Program-made: the position numbers and the translations under genes
In this document: piece after piece, positions 7,747-15,595 of the stretch
How the letters are laid out: the number at the start of each line of letters is the position of its first letter
Position numbering within the stretch: the first letter of the stretch is position 1
Assembly: GCA_019057775.1 (NCBI GenBank)
Contig: JAHLWT010000305.1
Location: 1 to 18,702 of the forward strand
Origin: Promethearchaeota archaeon
GTDB lineage: Archaea; Asgardarchaeota; Lokiarchaeia; Sigynarchaeales; SOKP01
Direction of reading: 5' to 3'
Length of the DNA stretch: 18,702 bases
The notes under the pieces: model-generated
Told to the model about the DNA's origin: nothing
Database searches by the model: none
The model's input: only the letters and a program-made list of their open reading frames with translations

Positions 7747-8829
7747 ATGCTAAAAGTCCTTTATCTTCGTTCCTCTTTCGATCCTGGTGGCACTGAGTCC
7801 TTATTGTTAAATTTATATAATTATCAGCAGAATAAAATTCAATTTCATTATGTTTTCCTGAAAGACGGGAGTTTAATCAATCAATTGAATTCTGAATCGA
7901 ATAAATACTATAAAGTTTCCCGCAAAAACAAAATCGACTTTGTTGTATTGCAAAAGATATTAAGAATAATTAGAGCTGAAAATATAGATGTGGTACATAC
8001 CCACCAGATGTTAGAATTGTTCTATGCCGTCCTTCTTAAAATTCGTTATCCAAAATTAAAAATATTCCATACAATTCATGGTTATTTTGAAGAAAAGAAT
8101 AAATGGGCACCTCTGTTAGAAAAGTTGCTTATTAGGTTTACTGCAAAAACATTTACTGTTAGCCATGCAACAAGAAATATCCTGCAGAAAAAGAGATATC
8201 CGATAAAAAGGATAGAGGTCCTTTACAATGCTGTAAACCTTCCGCCTAAAGCAAATGAATTTGAGATGCATGATTTTAAGAATAGAATTAATTACAAACC
8301 CGGTGATTTTATTGCCTGTATGATAGGGAATTTTGTGTGGTGGAAAGATCAGATTACTATAGTTGAAGCTTATAATTTAATTAAAAATGATTTCTCTGAT
8401 CTTAAAATTATTTTTATCGGAAAAGAAAGTGAATTGAGTAAAAAATGCAAAGAACTATTGGATAAAAATGACATAAATAAGCGTGTATTCTTTTTTGGGT
8501 CTTTAGAAAATGCCGGTAAATATTTGCCGGTTTTCGATTTATTTATCATGTCCACGCTTATGGATACATTTGGCATTGTTGTTATAGAAGCTTTAATGCA
8601 AAAAGTTCCGGTCATTGCCTCAGATATTGAAGTGATGAAAGAATTGTCTCATAATGGAAAATACTTTTATTTATTTGAAAATCAGGATTCGAATTCTCTG
8701 GCTCAGGCTATTATTATACATTTTCAAAGAAAAAATGATCAAAAAGTAAGAGAAGCTTATAAATATGCAAAGAAATATTATTTGTACAGTAATTATTTAG
8801 AAAAATTAATAAAATTTTACAATAGTTGA
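7747..8829 (+). CDS. GT4-family glycosyltransferase
   Basis: A 360-residue retaining glycosyltransferase with two Rossmann-like halves. The N-terminal half has 'SSFDPGGTESLLLNL' (9-23), the glycine-rich acceptor-side loop, and 'VVHTHQMLELFYA' (82-94). The C-terminal half has the donor site: 'GNFVWWKDQITIVEAY' (194-209, K200 likely contacting the donor phosphates), 'LKIIFIGKESEL' and 'DTFGIVVIEALMQKVPVIASD' (273-293). The usual E-x7-E motif is D273-x7-E281 here, a conservative change. It starts at ATG 7747, 8 nt after the preceding gene. A 166-nt gap without recognisable genes or signals follows, so this may end one transcription or acquisition unit. Confidence 0.85.
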   Translation: MLKVLYLRSSFDPGGTESLLLNLYNYQQNKIQFHYVFLKDGSLINQLNSESNKYYKVSRKNKIDFVVLQKILRIIRAENIDVVHTHQMLELFYAVLLKIRYPKLKIFHTIHGYFEEKNKWAPLLEKLLIRFTAKTFTVSHATRNILQKKRYPIKRIEVLYNAVNLPPKANEFEMHDFKNRINYKPGDFIACMIGNFVWWKDQITIVEAYNLIKNDFSDLKIIFIGKESELSKKCKELLDKNDINKRVFFFGSLENAGKYLPVFDLFIMSTLMDTFGIVVIEALMQKVPVIASDIEVMKELSHNGKYFYLFENQDSNSLAQAIIIHFQRKNDQKVREAYKYAKKYYLYSNYLEKLIKFYNS

Positions 8830-8995
8830 TGAATACTCTTATAAAGTAATGCTACCTCAATACATTAAAAAAACATAGCTCTTTATTTCTATAATTAGCT
8901 GGTTTAATTTGAAATGCACTTTTAGACAATGATCGAATATTAATTACTAAAACCGATTTTTATCTATAATACTTTTTTTAAAACAAACATAGTAA

Positions 8996-10180
8996 ATGAT
9001 AAGAAATCTTACAATTTTACAACTTTGTGCATATAAATCTGAATTTCCTGGTGCAATTGTAGATCATTTTATTGCAACTTCAAGGGTTCTTAAAAGAAGA
9101 AATTCAAAAATGATTGCTGTATTTATGGAACGCAAACATTGGGCCGCTATACTTGAAAAAGAAGGAATTATTGTAGAATCAATACCTATGAATAGCATGT
9201 TTGATATTAATTCAATAATTAAACTTTTTCATATAATAAATAAATATAATGTTGATATTATTCATACTCATTTTGGAAGGGTTACAGTTTTTTTTGCAGT
9301 ATTAGCAAAATTCTTTTCAAATGGAAAGGTAAAAGTAGTTCAGCACTGGCGATCAACTCCTCCTGAACAGCTAAGAATAAATATGGGAGAAAACCTTACT
9401 ATAGAGAGAAAAATTAAAAATTCAATTGGGCCATTTATGTGGCGAGGTCTGAATAAATTTGTTGATTATAATTTTGTTAACTCTCGTGCTATTCATAATT
9501 ATTTAGAACAAAAAAGAATAGCGAATAAATACAAGATTGAATTTTTAAACAATTGCGTAGATTTAGAACGGTTTAGTACATCAACGGTACAAGGCTTGCG
9601 GAAAGAGTTAAACATAGCTGATAATGTTATAGTAATAGGTAGTATAATTAATTTCAGACAAGAAAAGGACCCATTTACAATTTTGAAAATTGCCTCAATT
9701 ATTGCCAAAAGTGAGGAAAATGTAAAATTCATTATTGCAGGAGGAGGCCCAATGCATCAGGAACTTCATGCATTTACAAAACAAAATAGGATAGAGAATA
9801 AGGTATTATTTATTGGTTTTAGATCTGATATTAATAGGGTTATTGCTACTTGTGATATAATCCTACTTTCAAATTACGCCCCCGGAATATCTAATTCTCT
9901 TTTAGAATCTATGGCCATGGCAAAACCTATAGTTACTATTAATGCAGGCGAGTTAGAAACTATAATTAAGAATGGAATTAATGGTTATTTAGTTCCACTT
10001 GGATCTATTAATATCTTTACGAATAAAGTGAAAAAACTTATTAAAGAAAAAAGTTTGGCAACAGAAATAGGTAAAAGTGCTCATAATACTATCACAAAAG
10101 AGTTCAATATTGAAAAATGGTCAATGAAAGTGGTTGAGACTTATTTCAAATTAGCATATAAAAATGTTTTATCAAAATGA
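8996..10180 (+). CDS. GT4-family glycosyltransferase with altered E-x7-E motif
   Basis: A 394-residue GT-B protein of the GT4 type. The N-terminal acceptor half includes 'FPGAIVDHFIATSRVL' (17-32) and 'VDIIHTHFGRVTVFF' (86-100). The donor half includes 'GSIINFRQEKDPFTIL' (215-230, with the R221/K224 pair), 'VKFIIAGGGPMHQEL' (243-257) and 'YAPGISNSLLESMAMAKPIV' (294-313). The first glutamate of E-x7-E is replaced by proline (P296, with E304 kept), which is unusual and may alter activity. A 166-nt gap precedes the gene. Together with the next gene it forms a block visibly more AT-rich than the genes on either side, which suggests separate acquisition. It probably transfers one sugar. The substrate is unknown. 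Confidence 0.8.
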   Translation: MIRNLTILQLCAYKSEFPGAIVDHFIATSRVLKRRNSKMIAVFMERKHWAAILEKEGIIVESIPMNSMFDINSIIKLFHIINKYNVDIIHTHFGRVTVFFAVLAKFFSNGKVKVVQHWRSTPPEQLRINMGENLTIERKIKNSIGPFMWRGLNKFVDYNFVNSRAIHNYLEQKRIANKYKIEFLNNCVDLERFSTSTVQGLRKELNIADNVIVIGSIINFRQEKDPFTILKIASIIAKSEENVKFIIAGGGPMHQELHAFTKQNRIENKVLFIGFRSDINRVIATCDIILLSNYAPGISNSLLESMAMAKPIVTINAGELETIIKNGINGYLVPLGSINIFTNKVKKLIKEKSLATEIGKSAHNTITKEFNIEKWSMKVVETYFKLAYKNVLSK

Positions 10181-10246
10181 TTTTTCCGAGAAAAACAAGA
10201 ATTTTGGCTTGATAGTCCCAATTGTATTACAATCTAAAATTAACTT

Positions 10247-11761
10247 ATGAAAGATTATTTTAATGATTTTGTATTGGTCAATTTAAATGAAAAAAATACT
10301 GATCTTAAGAATTACTTTACAAAACAAAAGATTATAGGAAATTATATTTTATATTTCAACCCTAATAAATACCAAATGGGGACTTTTTCTCTAAATGAAG
10401 AAAAATATTCATCTATTAAGTGTCATAATTCTTTATTACCCTTTTTCAAATATGAAAGAAATAATATTGAACTTTACACTCCAAATTTCATAAACATTTT
10501 TAACTTAGGTTTGCCTTTATCAAAGAATGAAGATGCGATTAAAGAATTTGTTCTTTTTAACACACCTGTTGATAGCCATACTTTTTTTAATGAAACAAAG
10601 AGGCTTACCAAAATTAAAGAAATTGTATTTACAAAGTTTAATAAATTAACTTTTAAAAAAGAAGATGTAGGTTTCAAAGAACAAAGTTTATATAAAACTT
10701 TTTTAAACTTAGTTGAAGAAACAGTAAAAAACGTTCAGGATTTGAATCATGGGATTTTGCTTTCTGGAGGCTATGAATCCAGAATTAACGCTGCAATTGC
10801 CCACTATTATGATCTTAATAGAAAATTCTTTACATGGGGTCATCCAGATAATATTGAATGTTTGATTGCTAAAAAAATTGCATATGAACTTTCAATATTC
10901 CACAACAATCTAAGAATTGAAGTTTCAAAATTAGAATATATAAAATTCCTTGAAAAAACTGGCTATCTTGCACACATGTCACATACCCACACGGATGTTG
11001 CAGTAAAATCGATTATTGATAATTTTGATATAGATATAATATGGAATGGTTGGGGAGATATAAACGGATATATCCCTATTAAGACAGCTTCTGAAATTTT
11101 TTCAACATTTATTATTAATCTATTCCATGGAAAAAAATTGTACCCGAAAGGATGGAATCATGATTGGCTTGAAAGTTTGAATATGAATAATTTTGAATGG
11201 TATAATTTATCTATTTCATACACTGTTAATAAAATATTTAATTTGTTGGAATCATTATTTGCACCTCTCATTATAGGACAAACCTTAAGTGCACAAAACC
11301 TATCAGCCACTATTATTTCTCCCTGGTTCTCTAACGATATTTACGAATCTGTTAAAACAGAAGAGTTTAGAAATCCCAAACTTATTGAACATAAATACCA
11401 TCGTGTTTTGTGGAAAAGAAAATTTTATTATCTGTTATTAAAAAAATATTGTAACACTCTAAACTATATTAAAACTTCTCAGGGTTATTATCCTTTTTAT
11501 TTCAATCCAAAATATTACAACATATTATCCCCTATAGCTGCAATTCAATATTACCATGAAAAGAGAAGAAACTATCCTTTTACTAAGCTTAATAATAAAA
11601 AATTTATTCTAAGTGAATTAAGAAAAATTGAAGAAGATAACTATTCTATTTTCAATATAAATGAAATAACTGAAATAATTAATAATTACGATAATATTCA
11701 AAAATACGATATATATAAGCTTATACAAACATACTGGCTTTTACAAAAATTTAATTGTTAA
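10247..11761 (+). CDS. Asparagine-synthase-like amidotransferase/ligase lacking a glutaminase site
   Basis: A 504-residue protein whose C-terminal part is an asparagine-synthase-type ATP-pyrophosphatase domain. The PP-loop 'GILLSGGYESRINAAIA' lies at 169-185, with the usual SGGxDS Asp replaced by Glu (E177). The second conserved element 'NGWGDINGY' (267-275) matches the 'GxGGDExfxGY' block. The N-terminal ~140 residues keep the outline of the class-II glutaminase fold ('FVLFNTPVDSHTFFNETKRLTKIKEI') but have no Cys at position 2, so glutamine hydrolysis is not expected. Related proteins occur in many exopolysaccharide loci and are thought to form an amide or a similar bond on a carboxyl-bearing sugar. 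It is very AT-rich compared with its neighbours. The specific reaction is unknown. Confidence 0.75.
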   Translation: MKDYFNDFVLVNLNEKNTDLKNYFTKQKIIGNYILYFNPNKYQMGTFSLNEEKYSSIKCHNSLLPFFKYERNNIELYTPNFINIFNLGLPLSKNEDAIKEFVLFNTPVDSHTFFNETKRLTKIKEIVFTKFNKLTFKKEDVGFKEQSLYKTFLNLVEETVKNVQDLNHGILLSGGYESRINAAIAHYYDLNRKFFTWGHPDNIECLIAKKIAYELSIFHNNLRIEVSKLEYIKFLEKTGYLAHMSHTHTDVAVKSIIDNFDIDIIWNGWGDINGYIPIKTASEIFSTFIINLFHGKKLYPKGWNHDWLESLNMNNFEWYNLSISYTVNKIFNLLESLFAPLIIGQTLSAQNLSATIISPWFSNDIYESVKTEEFRNPKLIEHKYHRVLWKRKFYYLLLKKYCNTLNYIKTSQGYYPFYFNPKYYNILSPIAAIQYYHEKRRNYPFTKLNNKKFILSELRKIEEDNYSIFNINEITEIINNYDNIQKYDIYKLIQTYWLLQKFNC

Positions 11762-11771
11762 ATGATAAATA

Positions 11772-12704
11772 TTGAAAACTACAACTATAGTACTAATAGT
11801 TTGCAGTGGTAATTCAAATTCTATTTCTCCATTTATTGTCGAACAAGTTGAAGCGCTAAACAAATTCGTTGTGCAAACAGATTATTTTCTTATCAAGGGC
11901 AAAGGAGTCTTAGGATATTTAAATAATTTAAGATCCTTATTTGAAAAAATTAAAAAAATTAATCCTGATTTAATACATGCACATTATGGTTTTTCAGGGC
12001 TTCTGGCAGGCCTACAGCGTAAAGTACCGGTAATAATTACTCTGCACGGAAGTGATGTAAACTATATAACAAATAGATTTTATTCAAAACTTGCTTCAAA
12101 ACTTGTCGTACACACAATTTTAGTAAGCCGAAATATGGCTGAAAAAATTAAAATAAAAAAGAACTACTCAATCATCCCCTGTGGAATATCATTTGACGAT
12201 AGTTTACCTATTGGCCAGCAAGAAGCAAAAAATATAATGAATATGCATTCTGACAAGAAATATATTCTGTTTTCCTCCTCATTTAACCGTCAGGAAAAAA
12301 ATGTTGATCTTGCCTGGAAGGCATTAAATTTAATGCCTGATGAAATTGAATTAATTGAACTAAAAGGATATAATCGAAAAGAGGTAACTATGTTATTAAA
12401 TGCTGTTGATCTTGTGCTTATGACTTCAATTTCCGAAGGATCACCTCAGTTCATAAAAGAAGCTATGGCATGCAATTGCCCTGTTGTTTCAACCAATGTG
12501 GGTGATGTACGCTGGGTCATCGGAAACACTGAAGGATGTTATATTACAAGCTATAAGCCCGAAGATGTAGCAGAATCTATACGAAAAGCACTTCGTTTTG
12601 GAAAAAGAACTACTGGAAGAGAACGAATCAAACAATTGTATCTTGATAGTGAATCAGTAGCAAAAAAAATCATTGCTGTTTACAACAAAGTGCTGAATTG
12701 TTAA
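11772..12704 (+). CDS. Short GT4-family glycosyltransferase
   Basis: A 310-residue GT-B glycosyltransferase, shorter than the two other GT4 proteins because the segment between the domains is trimmed. The N-terminal half shows 'PFIVEQVEALNK' (20-31) and 'PDLIHAHYGFSGLLAG' (65-80), then 'VIITLHGSDVNYI' (87-99). The donor half has 'SSSFNRQEKNVDLAWKAL' (168-185) with the basic pair R173/K176. The canonical E-x7-E is intact in 'SEGSPQFIKEAMACNCPVV' (221-239, E222 and E230). It starts at TTG 11772. An ATG at 11762 is in another frame and does not encode the conserved N-terminus. The gap to the FemAB gene is 3 nt, so the two are probably co-translated. Confidence 0.82.
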   Translation: MKTTTIVLIVCSGNSNSISPFIVEQVEALNKFVVQTDYFLIKGKGVLGYLNNLRSLFEKIKKINPDLIHAHYGFSGLLAGLQRKVPVIITLHGSDVNYITNRFYSKLASKLVVHTILVSRNMAEKIKIKKNYSIIPCGISFDDSLPIGQQEAKNIMNMHSDKKYILFSSSFNRQEKNVDLAWKALNLMPDEIELIELKGYNRKEVTMLLNAVDLVLMTSISEGSPQFIKEAMACNCPVVSTNVGDVRWVIGNTEGCYITSYKPEDVAESIRKALRFGKRTTGRERIKQLYLDSESVAKKIIAVYNKVLNC

Positions 12705-12707
12705 TCT

Positions 12708-13706
12708 ATGGAAAATAAAGTCCTGCCAAAATCTTTTTTAAAAGAATGGAAAAAATTTGTATCAAATCATCCCAATGGCAATTTCTTCCAAATCCCGGAG
12801 TTTGTTGACCTGTTCAATTCAGTTCCGAATTACAAAGCAGGTGTTATTTTTCAAAAAAAGAAAAATATACTAACCGGGATACTGGTCTATACAGAACAAA
12901 AAGAAGGAAGTGGTATTAAAGGTTATTTTACCAACCGGTGTATAGTGTATGGTGGTCCGCTCGTATTAAATGGGGAAAATGAGGACGAAATTGCCGGTTC
13001 CCTGTTAGAAAAATTAAAAAAACAAACCGGTGTTATCTATATTGAATTCCGGAATCTTTTTGATACAACCGGGTTGATGAATGCATTTGAATCATGTAAT
13101 TATTCTTACCAACCTCACCTGAATAATATTGTACCAATCCCTCCGGATCCTAAAAAAACAATTCTTTTACTTAACAGCTCACGGCGCAGGCAGGTGAGAA
13201 AAAGTCTGCAATCCGGTGCAGAAATTATTAATCCAACATCAATTGAAGAAGTACAGGAATTCTATCAAATTCTTATCAAGCTATATAAACAAAAGATTAA
13301 GAAACCCCTTCCTCCCTGGTCATTCTTTACAAAATTTTATCTAAAAAAGAATATTGGAAAATACTTTTTGATAAAGTTCGAAAATCAGATTATCGGTGGA
13401 ATCATGTCCCCGATTTATAAAAATACTGTTTATGAATGGTATATTGCAGGAACAGATGGTATTTATAAAAACATTTATCCCAGCGTGCTGGCTACCTGGG
13501 CACCGATCGAATATGCTGCCAAAAACAGGCTTAAGTATTTTGATTTTATGGGAGCAGGTAAACCTGATGATGACTATGGGGTGCGACAATTTAAATCAAA
13601 ATTTGGAGGCAGGGAAGTAGAATATGGTCGGTATTTATTCGTAAATAAACCTCTACTTTACAAGGTGGGGGTATTTGGATTGTGGCTTTACAAAATGATC
13701 ACATGA
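12708..13706 (+). CDS. FemAB-like / GNAT acyltransferase
   Basis: A 332-residue protein with the twin-GNAT layout of the FemAB family. The first half (about 10-145) contains 'HPNGNFFQIPEFVDLF' (21-36). The second half (about 150-330) contains 'NSSRRRQVRKSLQSGAEI' (156-173), 'IIGGIMSPIYKNTVYEWYIAGTDGIYKN' (228-255) and the family end motif 'YFDFMGAGKPDDDYGVRQFKSKFGG' (277-301). Classical FemAB enzymes add amino acids from aminoacyl-tRNA to peptidoglycan precursors. Relatives in polysaccharide and exosortase loci are thought to transfer acyl or aminoacyl groups to glycans. It has none of the extra coiled-coil arm of staphylococcal FemA. Its stop overlaps the ATG of the DUF354 gene (ATGA). The donor is not predictable. 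Confidence 0.82.
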   Translation: MENKVLPKSFLKEWKKFVSNHPNGNFFQIPEFVDLFNSVPNYKAGVIFQKKKNILTGILVYTEQKEGSGIKGYFTNRCIVYGGPLVLNGENEDEIAGSLLEKLKKQTGVIYIEFRNLFDTTGLMNAFESCNYSYQPHLNNIVPIPPDPKKTILLLNSSRRRQVRKSLQSGAEIINPTSIEEVQEFYQILIKLYKQKIKKPLPPWSFFTKFYLKKNIGKYFLIKFENQIIGGIMSPIYKNTVYEWYIAGTDGIYKNIYPSVLATWAPIEYAAKNRLKYFDFMGAGKPDDDYGVRQFKSKFGGREVEYGRYLFVNKPLLYKVGVFGLWLYKMIT

Positions 13707-14788
13707 GAATATTAATTGATATAGGTCATCCAGGGCATGTGCATCTTTTTCGTCCATTTAGTGAAGAAATGATGAAAAGGGGGCATGTTATTTTTTTTAC
13801 TTGTAGACAAAAAGAATTTGAAATTGAACTTCTTGAAGCTTTCTCTTTTGATTATAAATGCTTTGGACGACATTATAAATCTTTTTCCGGTAAAATCTGG
13901 GGCTTAGTGAAATTCAATATCCAAATGATTTTTATTACTGTGAAGTTTAAACCGGATGTTTTTCTAAGCCATGGTTCAATTTACGCTGCACAAGTGGCAT
14001 GGCTGCTAAATAAACCTCACGTTAGCCTGGAAGACACTTTCAATTTTGAACAAATCAAATTATATAAGCCATTCACTTCTTGTATCCTTACTGGAGACTA
14101 TCCACATCCAGACCTTGGTCAGAAAGAAATCAACTATTCAGGTTTCCATGAACTTGCGTATCTTCATCCCAAGCGTTTCAATCTTTTAAAAATGTCAGGT
14201 CAGGAAATCCTCGGACTAAATAAAAATGAAAAATATATAATCTTGCGTTTTGTTTCATGGGAAGCAACTCATGATAAAGGACATTCAGGGCATACTCCCC
14301 AAATGAAGCGAGAGATTGTCAGGAAATTTTCAAAATACTATAGAGTTTTTATTTCATCTGAAAAAGAACTGCCAATGGAACTTGAAAAATATAAACTTGC
14401 AATTAAACCTGAAATGATCCATTATGTGTTGAAAGATGCATTGTTGGTTTTTGGTGAAAGCGCTACAATGGCAACCGAAGCTGCTATGTTAGGTACGCCA
14501 AGTATATTTATTGATTACAATAGTCGTTTTTACACAAAAGAACTCGAAAAAAGGCATGGCTCAATATTTAATTTCACATCATCTCCTATTGATCAGGAAA
14601 GAGCTTTAAAAAAAGGATTAAAGTTATTACAAGCTAAAAACCTGAAAGAGCATTTCATTAAAAAGAGAAATAAAATGCTTGCCGATAAAATAGACGTAAC
14701 TGCTTTTCTGGTTTGGTTTGTTGAAAATTACCCGGAAAGTATAAGCATTATGAAGGAGAATACTGATTATCAGTATCGATTTAGGTAA
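13703..14788 (+). CDS. DUF354 family predicted glycosyltransferase
   Basis: A 361-residue protein of the DUF354 family, a GT-B fold group related to UDP-GlcNAc 2-epimerase and MurG-like transferases. Its hallmark N-terminus is clear: 'MRILIDIGHPGHVHLFRPFSEEMMKRGHVIFFTCR' (1-35). It is followed by 'FKPDVFLSHGSIYAAQVAWLLNKPHVSLEDT', then 'FGESATMATEAAMLGTPSIFIDYN', the region expected to hold the nucleotide-sugar. I chose ATG 13703, which overlaps the preceding stop (ATGA), over a TTG 21 nt upstream because the conserved family sequence starts exactly there. No DUF354 reaction is firmly established to my knowledge. Position among transferases supports a sugar-transfer role. A 69-nt AT-rich gap follows. 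Confidence 0.8.
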   Translation: MRILIDIGHPGHVHLFRPFSEEMMKRGHVIFFTCRQKEFEIELLEAFSFDYKCFGRHYKSFSGKIWGLVKFNIQMIFITVKFKPDVFLSHGSIYAAQVAWLLNKPHVSLEDTFNFEQIKLYKPFTSCILTGDYPHPDLGQKEINYSGFHELAYLHPKRFNLLKMSGQEILGLNKNEKYIILRFVSWEATHDKGHSGHTPQMKREIVRKFSKYYRVFISSEKELPMELEKYKLAIKPEMIHYVLKDALLVFGESATMATEAAMLGTPSIFIDYNSRFYTKELEKRHGSIFNFTSSPIDQERALKKGLKLLQAKNLKEHFIKKRNKMLADKIDVTAFLVWFVENYPESISIMKENTDYQYRFR

Positions 14789-14857
14789 TAATAATCAAGA
14801 TTTTTCTCATTTTTATAAGTTCAATTGAAAAAAAATTACAATAAAAAATATTAAATA

Positions 14858-15595
14858 GTGGAAAATAAAGTTTTATCAATAATTATCCCTGCCTATAATG
14901 AAGAAGAAACCATTCAAACCATTTTAGAGAGAATCATCTCAGTACAAATGATAAAAAAAAATATAAAAAAGGAAATTATTGTTATTGACGATCACTCAAC
15001 TGATAGGACTGCTGAAAAAGTAATAGAATTTAAAAACAATCATCCTGATAGTAATATCACCTATTTAAAACATAAAAAAAACCAAGGCAAGGGAGCTGCT
15101 ATACATACAGGAATTCAAGAAGCTTCCGGTGATTTTTTAGTGGTACAGGATGCTGACCTGGAATATGATCCTAATGAATACAACTTACTGCTGAAGCCAA
15201 TGATCGAAGGGCGAGCAGATGTTGTTTACGGCTCCAGATTTATGGGAGGTAATCCACACCGCATTCTCTTTTTTTGGCATAGCATAGGAAATAAATTCCT
15301 CACTTTTTTTTCAAACATGTTTACCAATCTCAATTTAACTGACATGGAAACGTGTTATAAGATGTTCAAAACTGAAATTATTAAATCTATCAACTTAAGA
15401 GAAAAAAGATTTGGTTTTGAACCGGAAGTGACCGCGAAAATAGCAAGAATATCTGGGATAAGAATTTATGAAGTGGGGATTTCTTATTATGGACGCACCT
15501 ATGAAGAAGGGAAAAAGATAAATTGGAAAGATGGATTCAGAGCCATTTATTGTATTCTAAAATATGGTTTGTTTAAAGCAAAATATAATGAATAA
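14858..15595 (+). CDS. GT2 polyprenyl-phosphate sugar synthase (DPM1-like)
   Basis: A 245-residue GT-A glycosyltransferase of the dolichol-phosphate-mannose synthase type, which loads a sugar from a nucleotide donor onto polyprenyl phosphate. Motifs in order: 'LSIIIPAYNEEETI' (6-19), 'IIVIDDHSTDRT' (40-51), 'NQGKGAAIHTGI' (75-86) and the metal-binding 'QDADLEYDP' (97-105, D98 and D100). 'FGFEPEVTAKIA' and 'YYGRTYEEGKKINWKDG' follow, the usual end of DPM1-like proteins. It lacks C-terminal membrane helices, so it is of the short, soluble or peripheral type. It starts at GTG 14858. Its last 8 nt overlap the next gene, which encodes a membrane glycosyltransferase. That coupling suggests it makes the lipid-phosphate sugar used by its neighbour. 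Confidence 0.88.
   Translation: MENKVLSIIIPAYNEEETIQTILERIISVQMIKKNIKKEIIVIDDHSTDRTAEKVIEFKNNHPDSNITYLKHKKNQGKGAAIHTGIQEASGDFLVVQDADLEYDPNEYNLLLKPMIEGRADVVYGSRFMGGNPHRILFFWHSIGNKFLTFFSNMFTNLNLTDMETCYKMFKTEIIKSINLREKRFGFEPEVTAKIARISGIRIYEVGISYYGRTYEEGKKINWKDGFRAIYCILKYGLFKAKYNE

Noticed and set aside
8830..8995. Promoter or RNA in the 166-nt gap
   Set aside because: A TATAAT-like string is present, but no convincing paired element or Bacteroidetes-type TAnnTTTG box was found. Nothing is annotated here.
360..9732. Minus-strand open frames, for example 1017-1280, 4340-4609, 6103-6342 and 9499-9732
   Set aside because: All lie antisense to well-supported genes, have no recognisable domain, and are expected shadows of biased codon use.
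13682..13702. Upstream TTG start for the DUF354 gene
   Set aside because: The family N-terminus begins exactly at ATG 13703, which also makes the usual ATGA overlap with the preceding stop.
12708..14890. Shared 'MENKVL' starts of the FemAB-like and GT2 genes as a duplicated leader
   Set aside because: The identity covers only six residues and stops at once; it is probably chance in AT-rich DNA.
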